Part shown: in pieces, positions 1-8,582 of the stretch
How the letters are laid out: the number at the start of each line of letters is the position of its first letter
Position numbering within the stretch: the first letter of the stretch is position 1
Source of the DNA: Bacillus rubiinfantis
Lineage (GTDB): Bacteria > Bacillota > Bacilli > Bacillales > Cytobacillaceae
Length of the DNA stretch: 64,000 nt
Assembly (NCBI GenBank): GCA_000752035.1
Contig: CCFE01000033.1
Span: 92,896-156,895 of the forward strand
Direction: 5' to 3'
Translations under genes and position numbers: made by a program
Notes under the pieces: generated by a model
The model's database searches: none
The model's input: the letters and a program-made list of their open reading frames with translations, nothing else
Told to the model about the DNA's origin: nothing

Positions 1-194
1 CTTATGTAGATTTGTGTTTGGAGGGACGTTCTACCATTCAAGAGCGTTACGAAATTATTATGAAACATAAAGCCACTGCCTTAGAGCGGTTTGAGGAAGC
101 AAAACGAACAGTAAAATATATGGAAGAGAAGGCAAATCACTACCTAGATATTATCAATGGCGCAATTCTAGATGACACAAACCCAGGACAATAA
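1..194 (+). CDS. MerR-family regulator, C-terminal end (partial)
   Basis: The reading frame is open from the window edge (frame beginning at base 3) and ends at TAA 192-194, so only the C-terminal 63 residues are present. They have the charged helical pattern typical of the MerR dimerisation coiled coil: an LCLEGRSTIQERYEIIMKHK segment followed by a long Lys/Glu helix ending in a short polar tail. The DNA-binding N-terminus lies outside the window, so the effector cannot be inferred. It may be the host flank of the island or older cargo. The family call rests on the helix pattern alone. Confidence 0.6.
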   Translation, partial: YVDLCLEGRSTIQERYEIIMKHKATALERFEEAKRTVKYMEEKANHYLDIINGAILDDTNPGQ

Positions 195-818
195 TCGTTA
201 GGCAAAGTGACAGCCACCAATCCCAATGTAAGAAGGTGTGTTCTTTCCATAAAGAAAAAAATTTATCATTAGTAGACACGATCTCTTGATATAATGTTCC
301 AACTATTTCTTCCTTTCTTTTATGATCCACTCCTGATACCTTCTTCTTTCCTTATTTTGTGAAAAATTATTTTGACTAATATGCTGGATTAGCATTGGCC
401 AAATATATTTATATGTATTGACAATCGAAAAACTGGGGTAATTATCATACGCTGTCTTTTTATAATGCTCACTTGTCAGAGATGGAGATAAAGTTGGCAA
501 ACACACTAAATAGGGTTGGAAATCTATTGGATTGATATGGTGTGGAAAATAACTGGAAGGTATTAAGAGCTACTTGGAGCCACTATTGGGTAGTAATATT
601 AAACAACAAAAGGCAAACCCAATTGGATCCGCCTGAGTTTGTATTGAAAAAACTGCTGAACTTACATTGAATACATTCCGTCACCTACTCTTCCCAGGTT
701 CCTTACGGTTGCGGGTCAACTAATATGCAGCAGGAACCATTCTAGCCAGAAGGGAGGAGCTACTGACTAACGATACAGGGGTAAAAATACTAAACTATAA
801 AACATAAACAATAGTTTT
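195..818. other. Non-coding stretch with a decayed repeat module (copy 1)
   Basis: No convincing gene is seen. A 67-codon frame on the minus strand (303-506) has no good ribosome site and no recognised family. Around 500-780 the sequence resembles, with many changes, segments near 2.93-3.5 kb and 4.44-4.83 kb. The clearest shared piece is ATTGGATCC-(A)-GCCTGA-R-TTTGTATTGA at 622-648 and again at 4632-4657. Confidence 0.4.
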
Positions 819-1277
819 TTACTCTAATCCTAACTCTACATGATAGTTTTTTAATGTAGAATATTTAAAGGGTAGTTCCCTTTCAATCCTTCCCTTACTA
901 AAGGCTCTTTTATAACCCCTAACATATATTTCAAACATATTCTCAATTGTCGAAATATCATTGTTAATCTTTTTCATTTGCCGATTGGCAATTTTAGGGT
1001 TTGAAATTACAGTTATGTATTTGGAATCATTAACAATAAGTGCCTTTCTCATATCTAAACCTGCATCAGGCCTTGTGCTAGAAGGAATTGAATAAATACA
1101 CTTACGATACACCGAATCCTTGGGTGCACGTGACCTTAGAGGAATAAAGTAATTGTTTTTGTCCATTTTAAGAATTATCCCTAAATAAACTCTATTATCA
1201 GCTTCCATAATTTCTGTTAAATGTTGAAAGTCTTCAAAATAGGAGTCGGAAATTTCAATAATGTCCCCAGTGTTCAT
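819..1277 (-). CDS. Type III toxin-antitoxin toxin, ToxN/AbiQ-like endoribonuclease
   Basis: This 152-residue protein has the size and N-terminal pattern of the ToxN/AbiQ superfamily: an opening strand, then a VYLGIILKMDKNNYFIPLRS segment matching the family's conserved core strand pair. Toxins of this family are sequence-specific RNases that are inhibited by their own repeat RNA. The start is ATG at 1277 with an AAGGAG site about 7 nt upstream. The context is decisive: immediately upstream lie a strong promoter, two 48-nt tandem repeats and an intrinsic terminator, the type III layout in which read-through of the terminator gives a little toxin mRNA. The two-repeat, roughly 48-nt arrangement recalls the CptIN subgroup, but subgroup assignment is not secure. 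Confidence 0.8.
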   Translation of the reverse strand: MNTGDIIEISDSYFEDFQHLTEIMEADNRVYLGIILKMDKNNYFIPLRSRAPKDSVYRKCIYSIPSSTRPDAGLDMRKALIVNDSKYITVISNPKIANRQMKKINNDISTIENMFEIYVRGYKRAFSKGRIERELPFKYSTLKNYHVELGLE

Positions 1278-1299
1278 AAGTTACTCCTTTTTTTATCGT

Positions 1300-1331
1300 A
1301 AAAAAGGACTTAGAATCATCTAAGCCCCTTT
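1300..1331 (-). terminator. Intrinsic terminator between antitoxin RNA and toxin gene
   Basis: Read on the minus strand, GGGGCTTAGA and TCTAAGTCC pair around a short loop and are followed by a run of six T. Its place between the repeats and the toxin is the usual attenuating terminator of type III loci, setting antitoxin RNA above toxin mRNA. Confidence 0.8.
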
Positions 1332-1344
1332 TATGAAACGCTTT

Positions 1345-1446
1345 ATCAGTTTTTTATTTTGCCGGGTCATCCTGAGAAAATACCCCAACGGTATCAGTTT
1401 TTTATTTTGCCGGGTCATTCTGAAAAAATACCCCGTCGTTTCTTAC
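1345..1446 (-). ncRNA. Type III antitoxin RNA, two 48-nt tandem repeats
   Basis: Units at 1345-1392 and 1393-1440 are near-identical 48-mers. On the plus strand each begins ATCAGTTTTTTATTTTGCCG and ends with TACCCC plus six variable bases. Differences are few and lie mainly in the A-rich tract and the last bases. On the minus strand the RNA would start near 1446 and run to the terminator. Type III toxins process such precursors into single-repeat pseudoknots that bind the toxin. The repeat number is low but allowed for the family. Confidence 0.8.
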
Positions 1447-1451
1447 TTATT

Positions 1452-1480
1452 ACAATACCCTAATAAGTAAGATATGTCAA
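1452..1480 (-). promoter_or_regulatory. Sigma-A promoter of the antitoxin RNA
   Basis: On the minus strand TTGACA (1480-1475) and TATTGT (1457-1452) are separated by exactly 17 bp. The start would fall 6-8 nt on, just before the first repeat. It is a near-consensus -35 box, as expected for an abundant antitoxin RNA. Confidence 0.75.
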
Positions 1481-1907
1481 CGATCACTTTTATTTTATGC
1501 AAAAAAAGAAAAATGTTGCATTAGATTCAAAATACGGTGTTGTAATCTAATTTATTCAGTTATTCACTTTTAATTCTTTTAATCAGCACAGAAATTTAAA
1601 AATTGGCCCTTATCCTTCTACTATGTCCCCATAAAAAAATTACGTTCCACTGCCCCTTCTCCCACTATTATACTATAGTCAATAAAGCTGACGGCTCTTT
1701 CTTTATATATCCTCCGACAAAAATAGAGACCAATCATCACTGAATAGCGACATAGAGGCGGGCTAGGGACAATTAGGAGATTTTTTTCTGAAGGTAACTT
1801 CTTTTAACAAGGTATTTGAATTATGGCAAGATAATAGAAAAATTATTGATTACTTTGGGCAAGCAGTGTAGACAAAGTAGAAGGGACAAAATCGTCGCAC
1901 GAAATAA
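1481..1907. other. Intergenic region with a Tn7-end-like motif
   Basis: No gene is seen. At 1624-1650 the sequence TGTCCCC-ATAAAAAAATTACGTTCC resembles the poly-A/GTTCC motifs found in the Tn7-like end near glmS, but with ATTA in place of GTC. Related motifs occur at 2822-2847 and 2899-2920. Confidence 0.3.
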
Positions 1908-2522
1908 CTACTCAAAAATCAAAGAGCCCCTTTTCATACATTCTAATTGAAAACTTATATATTCATGATCCATCACTTCTATATTATTTATAATATTATC
2001 TAGTAAACGATTAAATGCTTCTAGGCAATCTTCCAAATGACTACGATTAAAATTACCTATTAATTTTTCAATATCACTTTTAGGTTTTGTAAACCCAAAC
2101 ATAAAAGGAATGTATGAATTAGATCCGTATAAATAGGATAAATTTTCTTCCCAATGTGTAACGATATTTCTGTATTTTCTAAGTTTAAGGCACGTTGACA
2201 ATGACAAATCATCTGTAATTATCTTACCTATCTTCAATTTGTCTATTCGAAGATAAAACTTATTCCTTTGTTTCTCTATATCAAACTTACTATTAACTCC
2301 TAATCTATCTGCTAAAAAAGCTACAAGTGATTCTAATGCTGCATTAAGAGAATATAACGCTAGTAACCCATGACAAATGTTCTCTTCAAAAATTTTTTCC
2401 TCCTTTTCACCATAAATTTCATCTTTAATTTTTATCCCTTCTGTTTCAAACATTGAATGAACTTCTTTCTCTGCATTTTTTATATGTCCACCTATAATAG
2501 AAAATGTAAAATAATGTGTCAA
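1908..2522 (-). CDS. HEPN-like domain protein, possible RNase
   Basis: This 204-residue, largely helical protein is not a recognised named family. Near residue 116 it carries LRKYRNIVTHWEE, an R-N-x3-H motif on a helix, which is the catalytic signature of HEPN RNases used by many toxins and abortive-infection proteins. The start is probably TTG at 2522 behind GGGGTG; no better in-frame start is seen. It stands alone on the minus strand upstream of the type III toxin-antitoxin locus, with AT-rich flanks. An RNase role is inferred from the motif only. Confidence 0.55.
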   Translation of the reverse strand: MTHYFTFSIIGGHIKNAEKEVHSMFETEGIKIKDEIYGEKEEKIFEENICHGLLALYSLNAALESLVAFLADRLGVNSKFDIEKQRNKFYLRIDKLKIGKIITDDLSLSTCLKLRKYRNIVTHWEENLSYLYGSNSYIPFMFGFTKPKSDIEKLIGNFNRSHLEDCLEAFNRLLDNIINNIEVMDHEYISFQLECMKRGSLIFE

Positions 2523-3629
2523 AATATTTCACCCCGTCTATTTTTAAATAATATTTCCAATTCTATTTTATCATCAAATATAACTTTATGAACTTTTGAT
2601 AAATAACACATTAACAATACTTTGTTTTCAACTGTTCTCCAATTATTCTTACTTTCCTAGTAATGAGTATAAATTAATACAATTATAAAAATATAATTAA
2701 GCGAAGATTCATACCTCCAAAATTTTCCCTCCATCTACTATGCTATAATGTCGTGTTCTTCCCCTCTCAAACTATTCTCTTCGAAGGGCTCACGCCCCCC
2801 TTTCCAGTCTGTTCTATTCTCTGTTATAAAAAAATTAAATTCCGACCTTTTCTCTGATTCCACTCGTTTTTGTAAAGATTTTTTCAATGAATTTAGATAA
2901 AAAAATTATGTTCCAGAGTGGAAACGATCCTGAATGAAAAATGGATGGATGATTGAAGCTAAATAGTTAAGACACACTGGAGAGGATAGAATTTCTATTC
3001 TGTGTGAAACCCAAAGAGAAAGGTACCGGAGGTAGACTAAGCCCTTACGGTAAAATGGATTGAAGGAATACGAAGTAGAAAAAACTATTGGACTTGGTTT
3101 GAATTTCGATTAAAAAATGAGATTGGATTACAATTGGATTGCCACCGAGTTTCGCATAAAAAACCGAAGGTCTGCCGGAAAAATACCGAAAAAATCTTCG
3201 GATAAGGAAACTTTATTTTTGTTTATGAACCCTTAATTCTAAGGAAGAAAAGTTATTTTAGAGAACTCACAGCCTATGCAGGTATTTATACATCCCCGTT
3301 GCTCTCTTCCTCTTTGGATACTAACCTTTTTACAACAGAAACCATCTCTGGAATTGGAGAAAAAGATAAAAACAGCAGGGCACTATTTTCCCCTCGAGTA
3401 CCAATTTAATACCAGAATTACCGTAGGGAAGAAGAAAGAAGCAGATGAACTTCAGGAGGATACCGACTTTTTGGCAGAGGGACGAACAATTTAACAGTAA
3501 ACACGACCTTTTTATATGAAAACTGACTTTAAGACAGGAAAACTATTAGGAAAATGGATACTCACCAATATTTCTTGAATTCTGTCCTTTGCCACAAAAA
3601 AAGATCAAATCCAAGCCAGGAACGATTTT
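2523..3629. other. Non-coding AT-rich stretch with Tn7-end-like motifs and decayed module (copy 2)
   Basis: No intact gene is supported; a 72-codon plus-strand frame at 3276-3494 has no ribosome site or recognisable family. Motifs ATAAAAAAATTAAATTCC (2826-2843) and ATAAAAAAATTATGTTCC (2899-2916) look like degenerate transposase-binding repeats. Sequence from about 2930 to 3500 shows patchy likeness to 500-780 and 4440-4830, for example a TACCGACT...GCAGAGGGA stretch near 3459-3482. Confidence 0.35.
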
Positions 3630-4021
3630 TTATTTCCTTTCTCTGTTATTTCTATATTCTGAAATAGAAACAACTTTGTCGCCGTACTTCTCATCAACCT
3701 GTATTAGATTGTTATTTTGCGTTTCCTGTTTTTCTTTAAAGTATTCGCATGTTATATATAAATCAAACCCTATAATCTCTTTCCCTTTATCATCATTAAT
3801 TACAAGGTCCCCTGATTCTTCATTTCGCTATATTGGATAAACATGGTTTTTTGTAAAGTTCTCTCCATCTGTTTCCGCTAAATTCAAGTCAAGTTCAGAA
3901 AACACCACATGAGTTGCTTCGTGCATGGAACAAACAACATATTCCCTTGTTTCAGGTGCCTCCTTATGCCAACTTTCCCTAAAATTATAAAACCATCGTC
4001 TGAAATCATTTTATCCTCCAT
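3630..4021 (-). pseudogene. Decayed gene with an HExxH (HEATH) metal-binding motif
   Basis: A plausible ATG at 4021 opens a frame that is lost after about 14 codons. The protein-like signal resumes in another frame (ESWHKEAPETREYVVCS, then MHEATHVVFSELDLNLAE), meets a TAG after VYPI, and continues in the same frame to a final TAA at 3630-3632. HEATH fits the HExxH motif of zinc metalloproteases. At least one frameshift and one nonsense codon make it non-functional. Family and original role are unknown, and the motif could be chance. Confidence 0.55.
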
Positions 4022-4948
4022 TTAACTTTTTTTTTCTGGGGAATTTCCCCTTCATCAATCCACTTTTTTTGCTAATTTTAATCACTACCCATGACACATA
4101 AAATTATTTCAAATCTTGAGCTATTTCTATCAAAATAATACATATTCATAAGAATTTTCTTAACGTTACTGTTCAATACAGCTTTACTCTTTATCTCTAC
4201 TTTTTCTTTCTTCCTACTATATTTAGCTGATATTTAATTGGTTTTTTCCCCTCTTCACTCTATTATCCCCCTCAAACCCTTTCGTCTCTAAGCCCCACGC
4301 CCTTTTTCCCCCTTCTTTTTTCTGCTAAAAAGTTCTTCCCTCAAATGCCTCTTTTTTCTCAATTCCTCATCTTTTCTCCACTCTAGCCTGTATTGAATAT
4401 TCCGACAATGTAAAAAAGATCTTCCATAATGGAAGGAAGAATCAGGAGAAAAGAATGGAAAAAGTGAACCAAAACCTTTGGAAAACGCCTGAAAAAGAAC
4501 CGAAACCCTACGTGTTTAACCAGTGGGGAAAACAACAAAATAGAAAGAAGAAGATGGAGAAAAAACAGCCTGGTTCCTTACAGGGCAAGGGATTGGAGAG
4601 GTATTGGAAAAAGAAAAAAACTGGACCCGCTATTGGATCCAGCCTGAATTTGTATTGATTTTGTATTTAATCAAACGTTTGATTAACGGTTCGATACATA
4701 ATGATTTTGCTGCCTGTTCCGCCTGGATTCCCTACTGGTTGGGTACCGACTATGTGACAGTGGGTACCAACTTTGAAGCAGAGGGAAGAGGAAAGTTACA
4801 GGGAGATAACGGGTTTATACAGTGAGGAAAACAACGATATTGGAAAAAAGTGTATCCACCCAATAAACTCGTTCCAACTCCCCTCCTCCCTTAACCCTTA
4901 CCAACTCTTACTCTCCCAACGCCTCAAGCCATTTTCCAATATTCTCCG
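4022..4948. other. Non-coding stretch with decayed module (copy 3)
   Basis: No supported gene. Open frames at 4455-4658, 4604-4825 and 4773-5039 overlap in different phases and have no conserved look. The 4440-4830 part is the best-preserved of three related decayed segments in the first 5 kb, as if one coding or transposon-end module had been duplicated and lost. A motif GCTAAAAAGTTCTTCCC at 4324-4340 resembles the Tn7-end repeats. Confidence 0.35.
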
Positions 4949-5246
4949 CCTAAAAAAGTCGTTCCTTCATTTTCCCCACATTCATCTAATTTTTGTTCAG
5001 ATTTTACAACCATTTTGGACTAAAAAAGTCACTCCATAGTAGAGATGTAGTAGAGGTAAGGGATTAGGTTTTAGGGGAAAAGAAAAAGGAATAAAGGCTC
5101 GAAAACCCTTATTCCTTCTGGCTTTTTTCCAATTTTAATCTTGCTCTTTAATTCCCTATTTCTTCCTTAACCCTTGTTTCTACTCTACCGACTTTTTTTG
5201 TCCTGAACCGAGTTTTTTTGGTTAGGAGCGAGTTTATTGGGTGAAG
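4949..5246. repeat. Partial second copy of the Tn7-like right-end region
   Basis: Bases 4990-5126 repeat, in the same orientation, the segment starting at 50951. A 41-bp identical run (TTTTTGTTCAG to AAAAAAGTC) is followed by a few substitutions, one insertion of about 12 bp, and then an identical hairpin region ending in ATTCCTTCTGGCTTTT. After a divergent gap, GAACCGAGTTTTTTTGG and GGAGCGAGTTTATTGGG match the paired motifs at 51132-51173. An extra CCGACTTTTTTTG motif lies at 5189, and plus-oriented CTAAAAAAGTC motifs lie at 4951 and 5021. The match stops near 5246, so the outermost end seen near 51274 is missing here. I read it as a relic end from an earlier Tn7-like insertion. Confidence 0.65.
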
Positions 5247-5308
5247 ACAAAATAGAATTAAGTTCTAATGGTAAAAGTGTTAAAGTTATCATTTATTACT
5301 ACCGTTAA

Positions 5309-5337
5309 GTAAAACGAGAGTTGCATATCTCGTTTTA
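5309..5337 (-). terminator. Hairpin after the split HEPN-like gene
   Basis: AAAACGAG (311-318 of this kilobase) pairs with CTCGTTTT, giving a stem with a T-rich arm 52 bp past the reconstructed stop codon at 5389. Confidence 0.5.
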
Positions 5338-5388
5338 TCATAACAGGTACAAACGGTTAAACCTAAAAACATTATATGTCTAATGCAT

Positions 5389-5534
5389 TTATCCTTCATA
5401 AAGAACTTGTGTATCAATAATTCTTCTCATAAGCGTAAAAGAGAATTTTAATCCCTCTCTTTCTGGTAATATATCTTTAAGATAAATCTTATTTTTATCA
5501 TTATATTCTTTTGGAAAAGAGATAGTCACGTATG
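5389..5534 (-). pseudogene. 3' part of HEPN-like gene split by IS21
   Basis: Read on the minus strand from 5534, the frame continues exactly from the upstream fragment at 7984 once the IS element and one copy of the CGTATG duplication are removed. It runs about 46 codons through a basic C-terminus (FSFTLMRRIIDTQVLYEG) to TAA 5391-5389. This exact in-frame rejoining shows that the insertion is recent and that the gene was intact before it. Confidence 0.8.
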
Positions 5535-5633
5535 TGTATATGGTAACTTAAAAGTGAGCCACCATATTAATTGAAAATTGAGCCACTTTTGATAGACAAT
5601 TAACCCTAATGTCATATTAGGGGGATATCAGGA

Positions 5634-7184
5634 GTGATCACGTTGAACCAAAAGCAGAAGATAATTAAATTGTATTTGGAGGGGGAAAGCCAGCGAAGTA
5701 TTGCAACAAAAACAAAAAAGTCCAGAAATACAGTGGCTAAGTATATTCGAGAATTTGAAGAAAGTAAGGAGAAGGACGTTCGCCAATTACCCATACCCGA
5801 GAGTGTAATGCAGCCACCAACTTATAAGAAAAGAATTGGAAAAAAGAAAGTGTTAACTGAGGTGATAAAAAGTAAATTAAGAAAGTACATGACTGATAAT
5901 GAGTGGAAACGAACTCACTATATGAAAAAGCAACAGATGAAGATTGTAGACATGCATGAAAAGTTACTAGATGCAGGTTATTCAATTAGTTACACAACAG
6001 TTCGTAATTTTGTTAACCAGGAAACTGCAAAATCAAGAGAAGTATTTATTCGTAAATATTGTGAGCCTGGTTATGAGGTTGAATTTGATTGGGGAGAAGT
6101 AAAGCTAGAAATAGATGGAAAGCTTAAAACATATTTACTAGCCGTATTTACTTTACCCTATAGCAATTACCGGTTTGCAAGACTATATGAATCTGAATCT
6201 CAGGTTTGCGTCCTAGATGTTCATACAAAGTTTATAGAGCACGTTGATTTTATACCTGCGGTATTTGTCTATGACAATATGAGAACCGTTGTAAAATCAT
6301 TTGTTGGCAATGAGAAAACCATTACTGACAGTATGGTAAATCTATCTAACTATTATCAATTTAGGATTCGATTATGCCAGGCTAGAAAAGGAAATGAGAA
6401 AGGCCATGTAGAGCGTAGCGTTGAATTTGTAAGAAGAAAAGCATTTGCGTCCCAGTACTCATTTACAAGCCTTGAGGAGGCTCAAAATCATCTTCTCAAA
6501 ACATTAAAGAGGCTCAACTCAAGAGATCATCATGAGCATAAGCAAAGTCATATTGAACTGATGGAAAAGGAAAAAGAAAAGGGCCAAAAAGTTACAATGG
6601 CTCCTTTCGATTCAGCAGATTTAATAGAATGTCTTGTGGATAAGTATAGCACGATAGTAATCAACCAAAACCACTATTCTGTACCTGAAGGACACGTTGG
6701 CACTTATGTAAAGGCAAAGGTGGGTGCGGAATCTATTAAACTATTTATTGAGGGTTGCTTAGTAGCAGAACATCCACGAAATTGGGGTGTACACCAATGG
6801 GAAATGAATATATATCATTATTTGGATACATTCAAAAAGAAAAAAGGTGCCATCGCCCAAAGTGAATGTTTGAGACAGGCACCGACACAAATAAAAAATA
6901 TTTACAATGACCATTATATCGGAAAAGAGAAAGAATTTATAGAGTTACTCTTCTATATAAAGGAAAAAGATAAGCTTGAGCGTGTGTTCGAGGCTGTTAA
7001 ACAACTAAAATCAATCCAAACGGGCTATGTCTCTACGGAAAGGGTCATATTTATCTGTGAACAGAATAATTCCGTTAACACAGATGGATTCGGTCAAGAT
7101 GAAACCACATATCAATCTGAATCCAATATGAGAGCATATGCAAATATGTTTAACCAAGAAGAGGAAGTGGCTCAATATGGATAA
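5634..7184 (+). CDS. istA: IS21-family transposase IstA
   Basis: DDE transposase of 516 residues that cuts and joins the IS ends. An N-terminal helix-turn-helix (SQRSIATKTKKSRNTVAKYI, about residues 19-38) precedes an RNase-H-fold core with acidic residues in EFDWGE (about 150), FVYDNM (about 216) and KGHVERSVEF (about 258). A basic, beta-rich C-terminal domain follows. The start is GTG at 5634. The stop overlaps the start of istB, so the two are translated as a coupled pair. No disruption is seen. Confidence 0.93.
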   Translation: MITLNQKQKIIKLYLEGESQRSIATKTKKSRNTVAKYIREFEESKEKDVRQLPIPESVMQPPTYKKRIGKKKVLTEVIKSKLRKYMTDNEWKRTHYMKKQQMKIVDMHEKLLDAGYSISYTTVRNFVNQETAKSREVFIRKYCEPGYEVEFDWGEVKLEIDGKLKTYLLAVFTLPYSNYRFARLYESESQVCVLDVHTKFIEHVDFIPAVFVYDNMRTVVKSFVGNEKTITDSMVNLSNYYQFRIRLCQARKGNEKGHVERSVEFVRRKAFASQYSFTSLEEAQNHLLKTLKRLNSRDHHEHKQSHIELMEKEKEKGQKVTMAPFDSADLIECLVDKYSTIVINQNHYSVPEGHVGTYVKAKVGAESIKLFIEGCLVAEHPRNWGVHQWEMNIYHYLDTFKKKKGAIAQSECLRQAPTQIKNIYNDHYIGKEKEFIELLFYIKEKDKLERVFEAVKQLKSIQTGYVSTERVIFICEQNNSVNTDGFGQDETTYQSESNMRAYANMFNQEEEVAQYG

Positions 7185-7947
7185 AAAAGAACAGCTTATC
7201 GAAATTTGTAAAGAACTCCGGTTGCCAAGTATCAGGAGAATGGTTCTAGATGAAGCAAGTTTTCAAGATCCCAATCTGGCTTTTGACGTATTATTAAAGG
7301 TACTTTTACAAGAACAAAAAGATCGATTTATTCGCGCCAAGCAGAATCGCATTCGGGCAGCAAATTTTCCACAAAAGAAATTATTAGATGAGTTAATAAT
7401 GGACTTTTTGCCCGAGCAGGCGCAACAAAAATTACCTCAACTAAAAGAGCTTGATTTTATTAAGGAGGGCCAAAATGTTATTTTAACAGGCTCTCCTGGG
7501 ACAGGGAAATCGCATATTGCGGTAGGGTTAGGGATGGAGGCTTGTCTAGCTGGATATAGAGTGTTTTTCGCAACTGTCCCTTCGCTTATTAATCAATTAA
7601 AAGAACATCGTTCAGAAAGAACCCTACGTTCATTTGAATTAAAATTTGAGAAATATGACCTCGTGATTATCGATGAGCTTGGGTATATTTCTTTTGATAA
7701 GGAAGGTGCTGAATTACTATTTTCGCATCTCTCCCTTCGGGCTGGGAGGAAGTCAACAATTATTACCAGCAATCTATCATTCTTAAAATGGCAGGAAATC
7801 TTTCATGATCCTGTTTTAACAGCTGCATTGACGGATCGTTTAACACATAAATCGCATGTAGTAAACATGGTTGGTCCGTCGTTTAGAATGAGGGAAACCG
7901 AGGAATGGATGAGGATGAATAGCGAAAAAGAAGTGGCTCAAAATTAA
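7177..7947 (+). CDS. istB: IS21-family helper ATPase IstB
   Basis: AAA+ ATPase of 256 residues that forms the target-DNA complex with IstA. Walker A is GSPGTGKSH (about 106-114), Walker B is DLVIIDELGY (about 163-172), and an arginine-containing ITSNLSF segment follows as usual in IstB/DnaC-like proteins. I use ATG 7177, which has a GAGG site upstream and overlaps the istA stop by 8 nt, rather than an earlier in-frame ATG at 7138. Confidence 0.93.
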   Translation: MDKKEQLIEICKELRLPSIRRMVLDEASFQDPNLAFDVLLKVLLQEQKDRFIRAKQNRIRAANFPQKKLLDELIMDFLPEQAQQKLPQLKELDFIKEGQNVILTGSPGTGKSHIAVGLGMEACLAGYRVFFATVPSLINQLKEHRSERTLRSFELKFEKYDLVIIDELGYISFDKEGAELLFSHLSLRAGRKSTIITSNLSFLKWQEIFHDPVLTAALTDRLTHKSHVVNMVGPSFRMRETEEWMRMNSEKEVAQN

Positions 7948-7983
7948 ATTGCGAAATGGCTCACTTTTCACTTGCGAAATACA

Positions 7984-8434
7984 CGTATGACATTTGTCGA
8001 TTATTAGCATCCCAGATTCTATATTTTATATCTTCTTTTCCTATATATTTTACAAAAAACTTGTCTATTGTTTGCCCTTTTTTGTACCAATTTACTAAAG
8101 ATTTATTAACCCAAACCTCATTCCATGAATCAAAGAAAGGAAAGTGTGAAAGCATATTTCTTATGCATTTAAACAATTCACTCCCTAACTCCCCTTCCAT
8201 CGGTGGACGTTTTTCTTTTATAGACTCAATAACCCATTTTACTGGTTCATAATTTAATATTTCAGAATAAATTTCAAAAGCATTTTTTATTCTTTGGAAA
8301 CGGTACTGCGGGGATTTTTCCCAAAATGTGTCATTGGATACTTCTTCATGTATATCATAAAATTTATTATATGCTAAATTTAAAAATATAACTTCGGCTT
8401 CAGAAGGTCTTAATTCAACAGTCATTCTCCTCAC
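7984..8434 (-). pseudogene. 5' part of HEPN-like gene split by IS21
   Basis: The ATG at 8434 opens a frame that now runs into the IS21 end and stops inside it at 7961. Rejoined with 5528-5389 it makes one 196-residue protein. The N-terminal part is helical and contains KCIRNMLSHFPFF (about residues 90-102), an R-N-x3-H motif like that of HEPN RNases, similar to the motif in the gene at 1908-2522. It lies 148 bp downstream of qatD on the same strand, so it could once have been part of the Qat transcript. As found it would yield a truncated protein; the HEPN call rests on the motif. Confidence 0.75.
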
Positions 8435-8582
8435 TCACTTTTTTCATAAATATGATTCTATTAATCGAAAATCAGAAGTACATAGCTTTAATTAGAACTT
8501 AAAATTATTTTACACTTTTTAATGATACACAATTAACTGCAATTTATTTTTAATTATATATCTCAACAATTTCTCTAAATGT

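Larger units (their letters stand above)
5535..7983 (+). mobile_element. IS21-family insertion sequence with 6-bp target duplication
   Basis: The element begins TGTATATGG at 5535 and ends AAATACA at 7983. Both ends carry subterminal AAAAGTGAGCCA and TTGAGCCACTT motifs in inverted orientation, typical multiple terminal sites of IS21 elements. CGTATG occurs on both sides (5529-5534 and 7984-7989) as a perfect target duplication. It encodes istA and istB, both intact, so it may still be mobile. Its length is 2449 bp. Confidence 0.92.

Noticed and set aside
303..506. 67-codon minus-strand frame as a gene
   Set aside because: No ribosome site, no recognised family, and it lies in a region of decayed sequence.
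1345..1440. CRISPR array
   Set aside because: Two adjacent 48-nt repeats without spacers, no cas genes, and a toxin gene behind a terminator: a type III antitoxin explains it better. No CRISPR array is seen elsewhere.
3276..5039. Overlapping plus-strand frames (3276-3494, 4455-4658, 4604-4825, 4773-5039) as small genes
   Set aside because: They are in conflicting phases, lack starts with ribosome sites, and lie in decayed module copies or transposon-end sequence.
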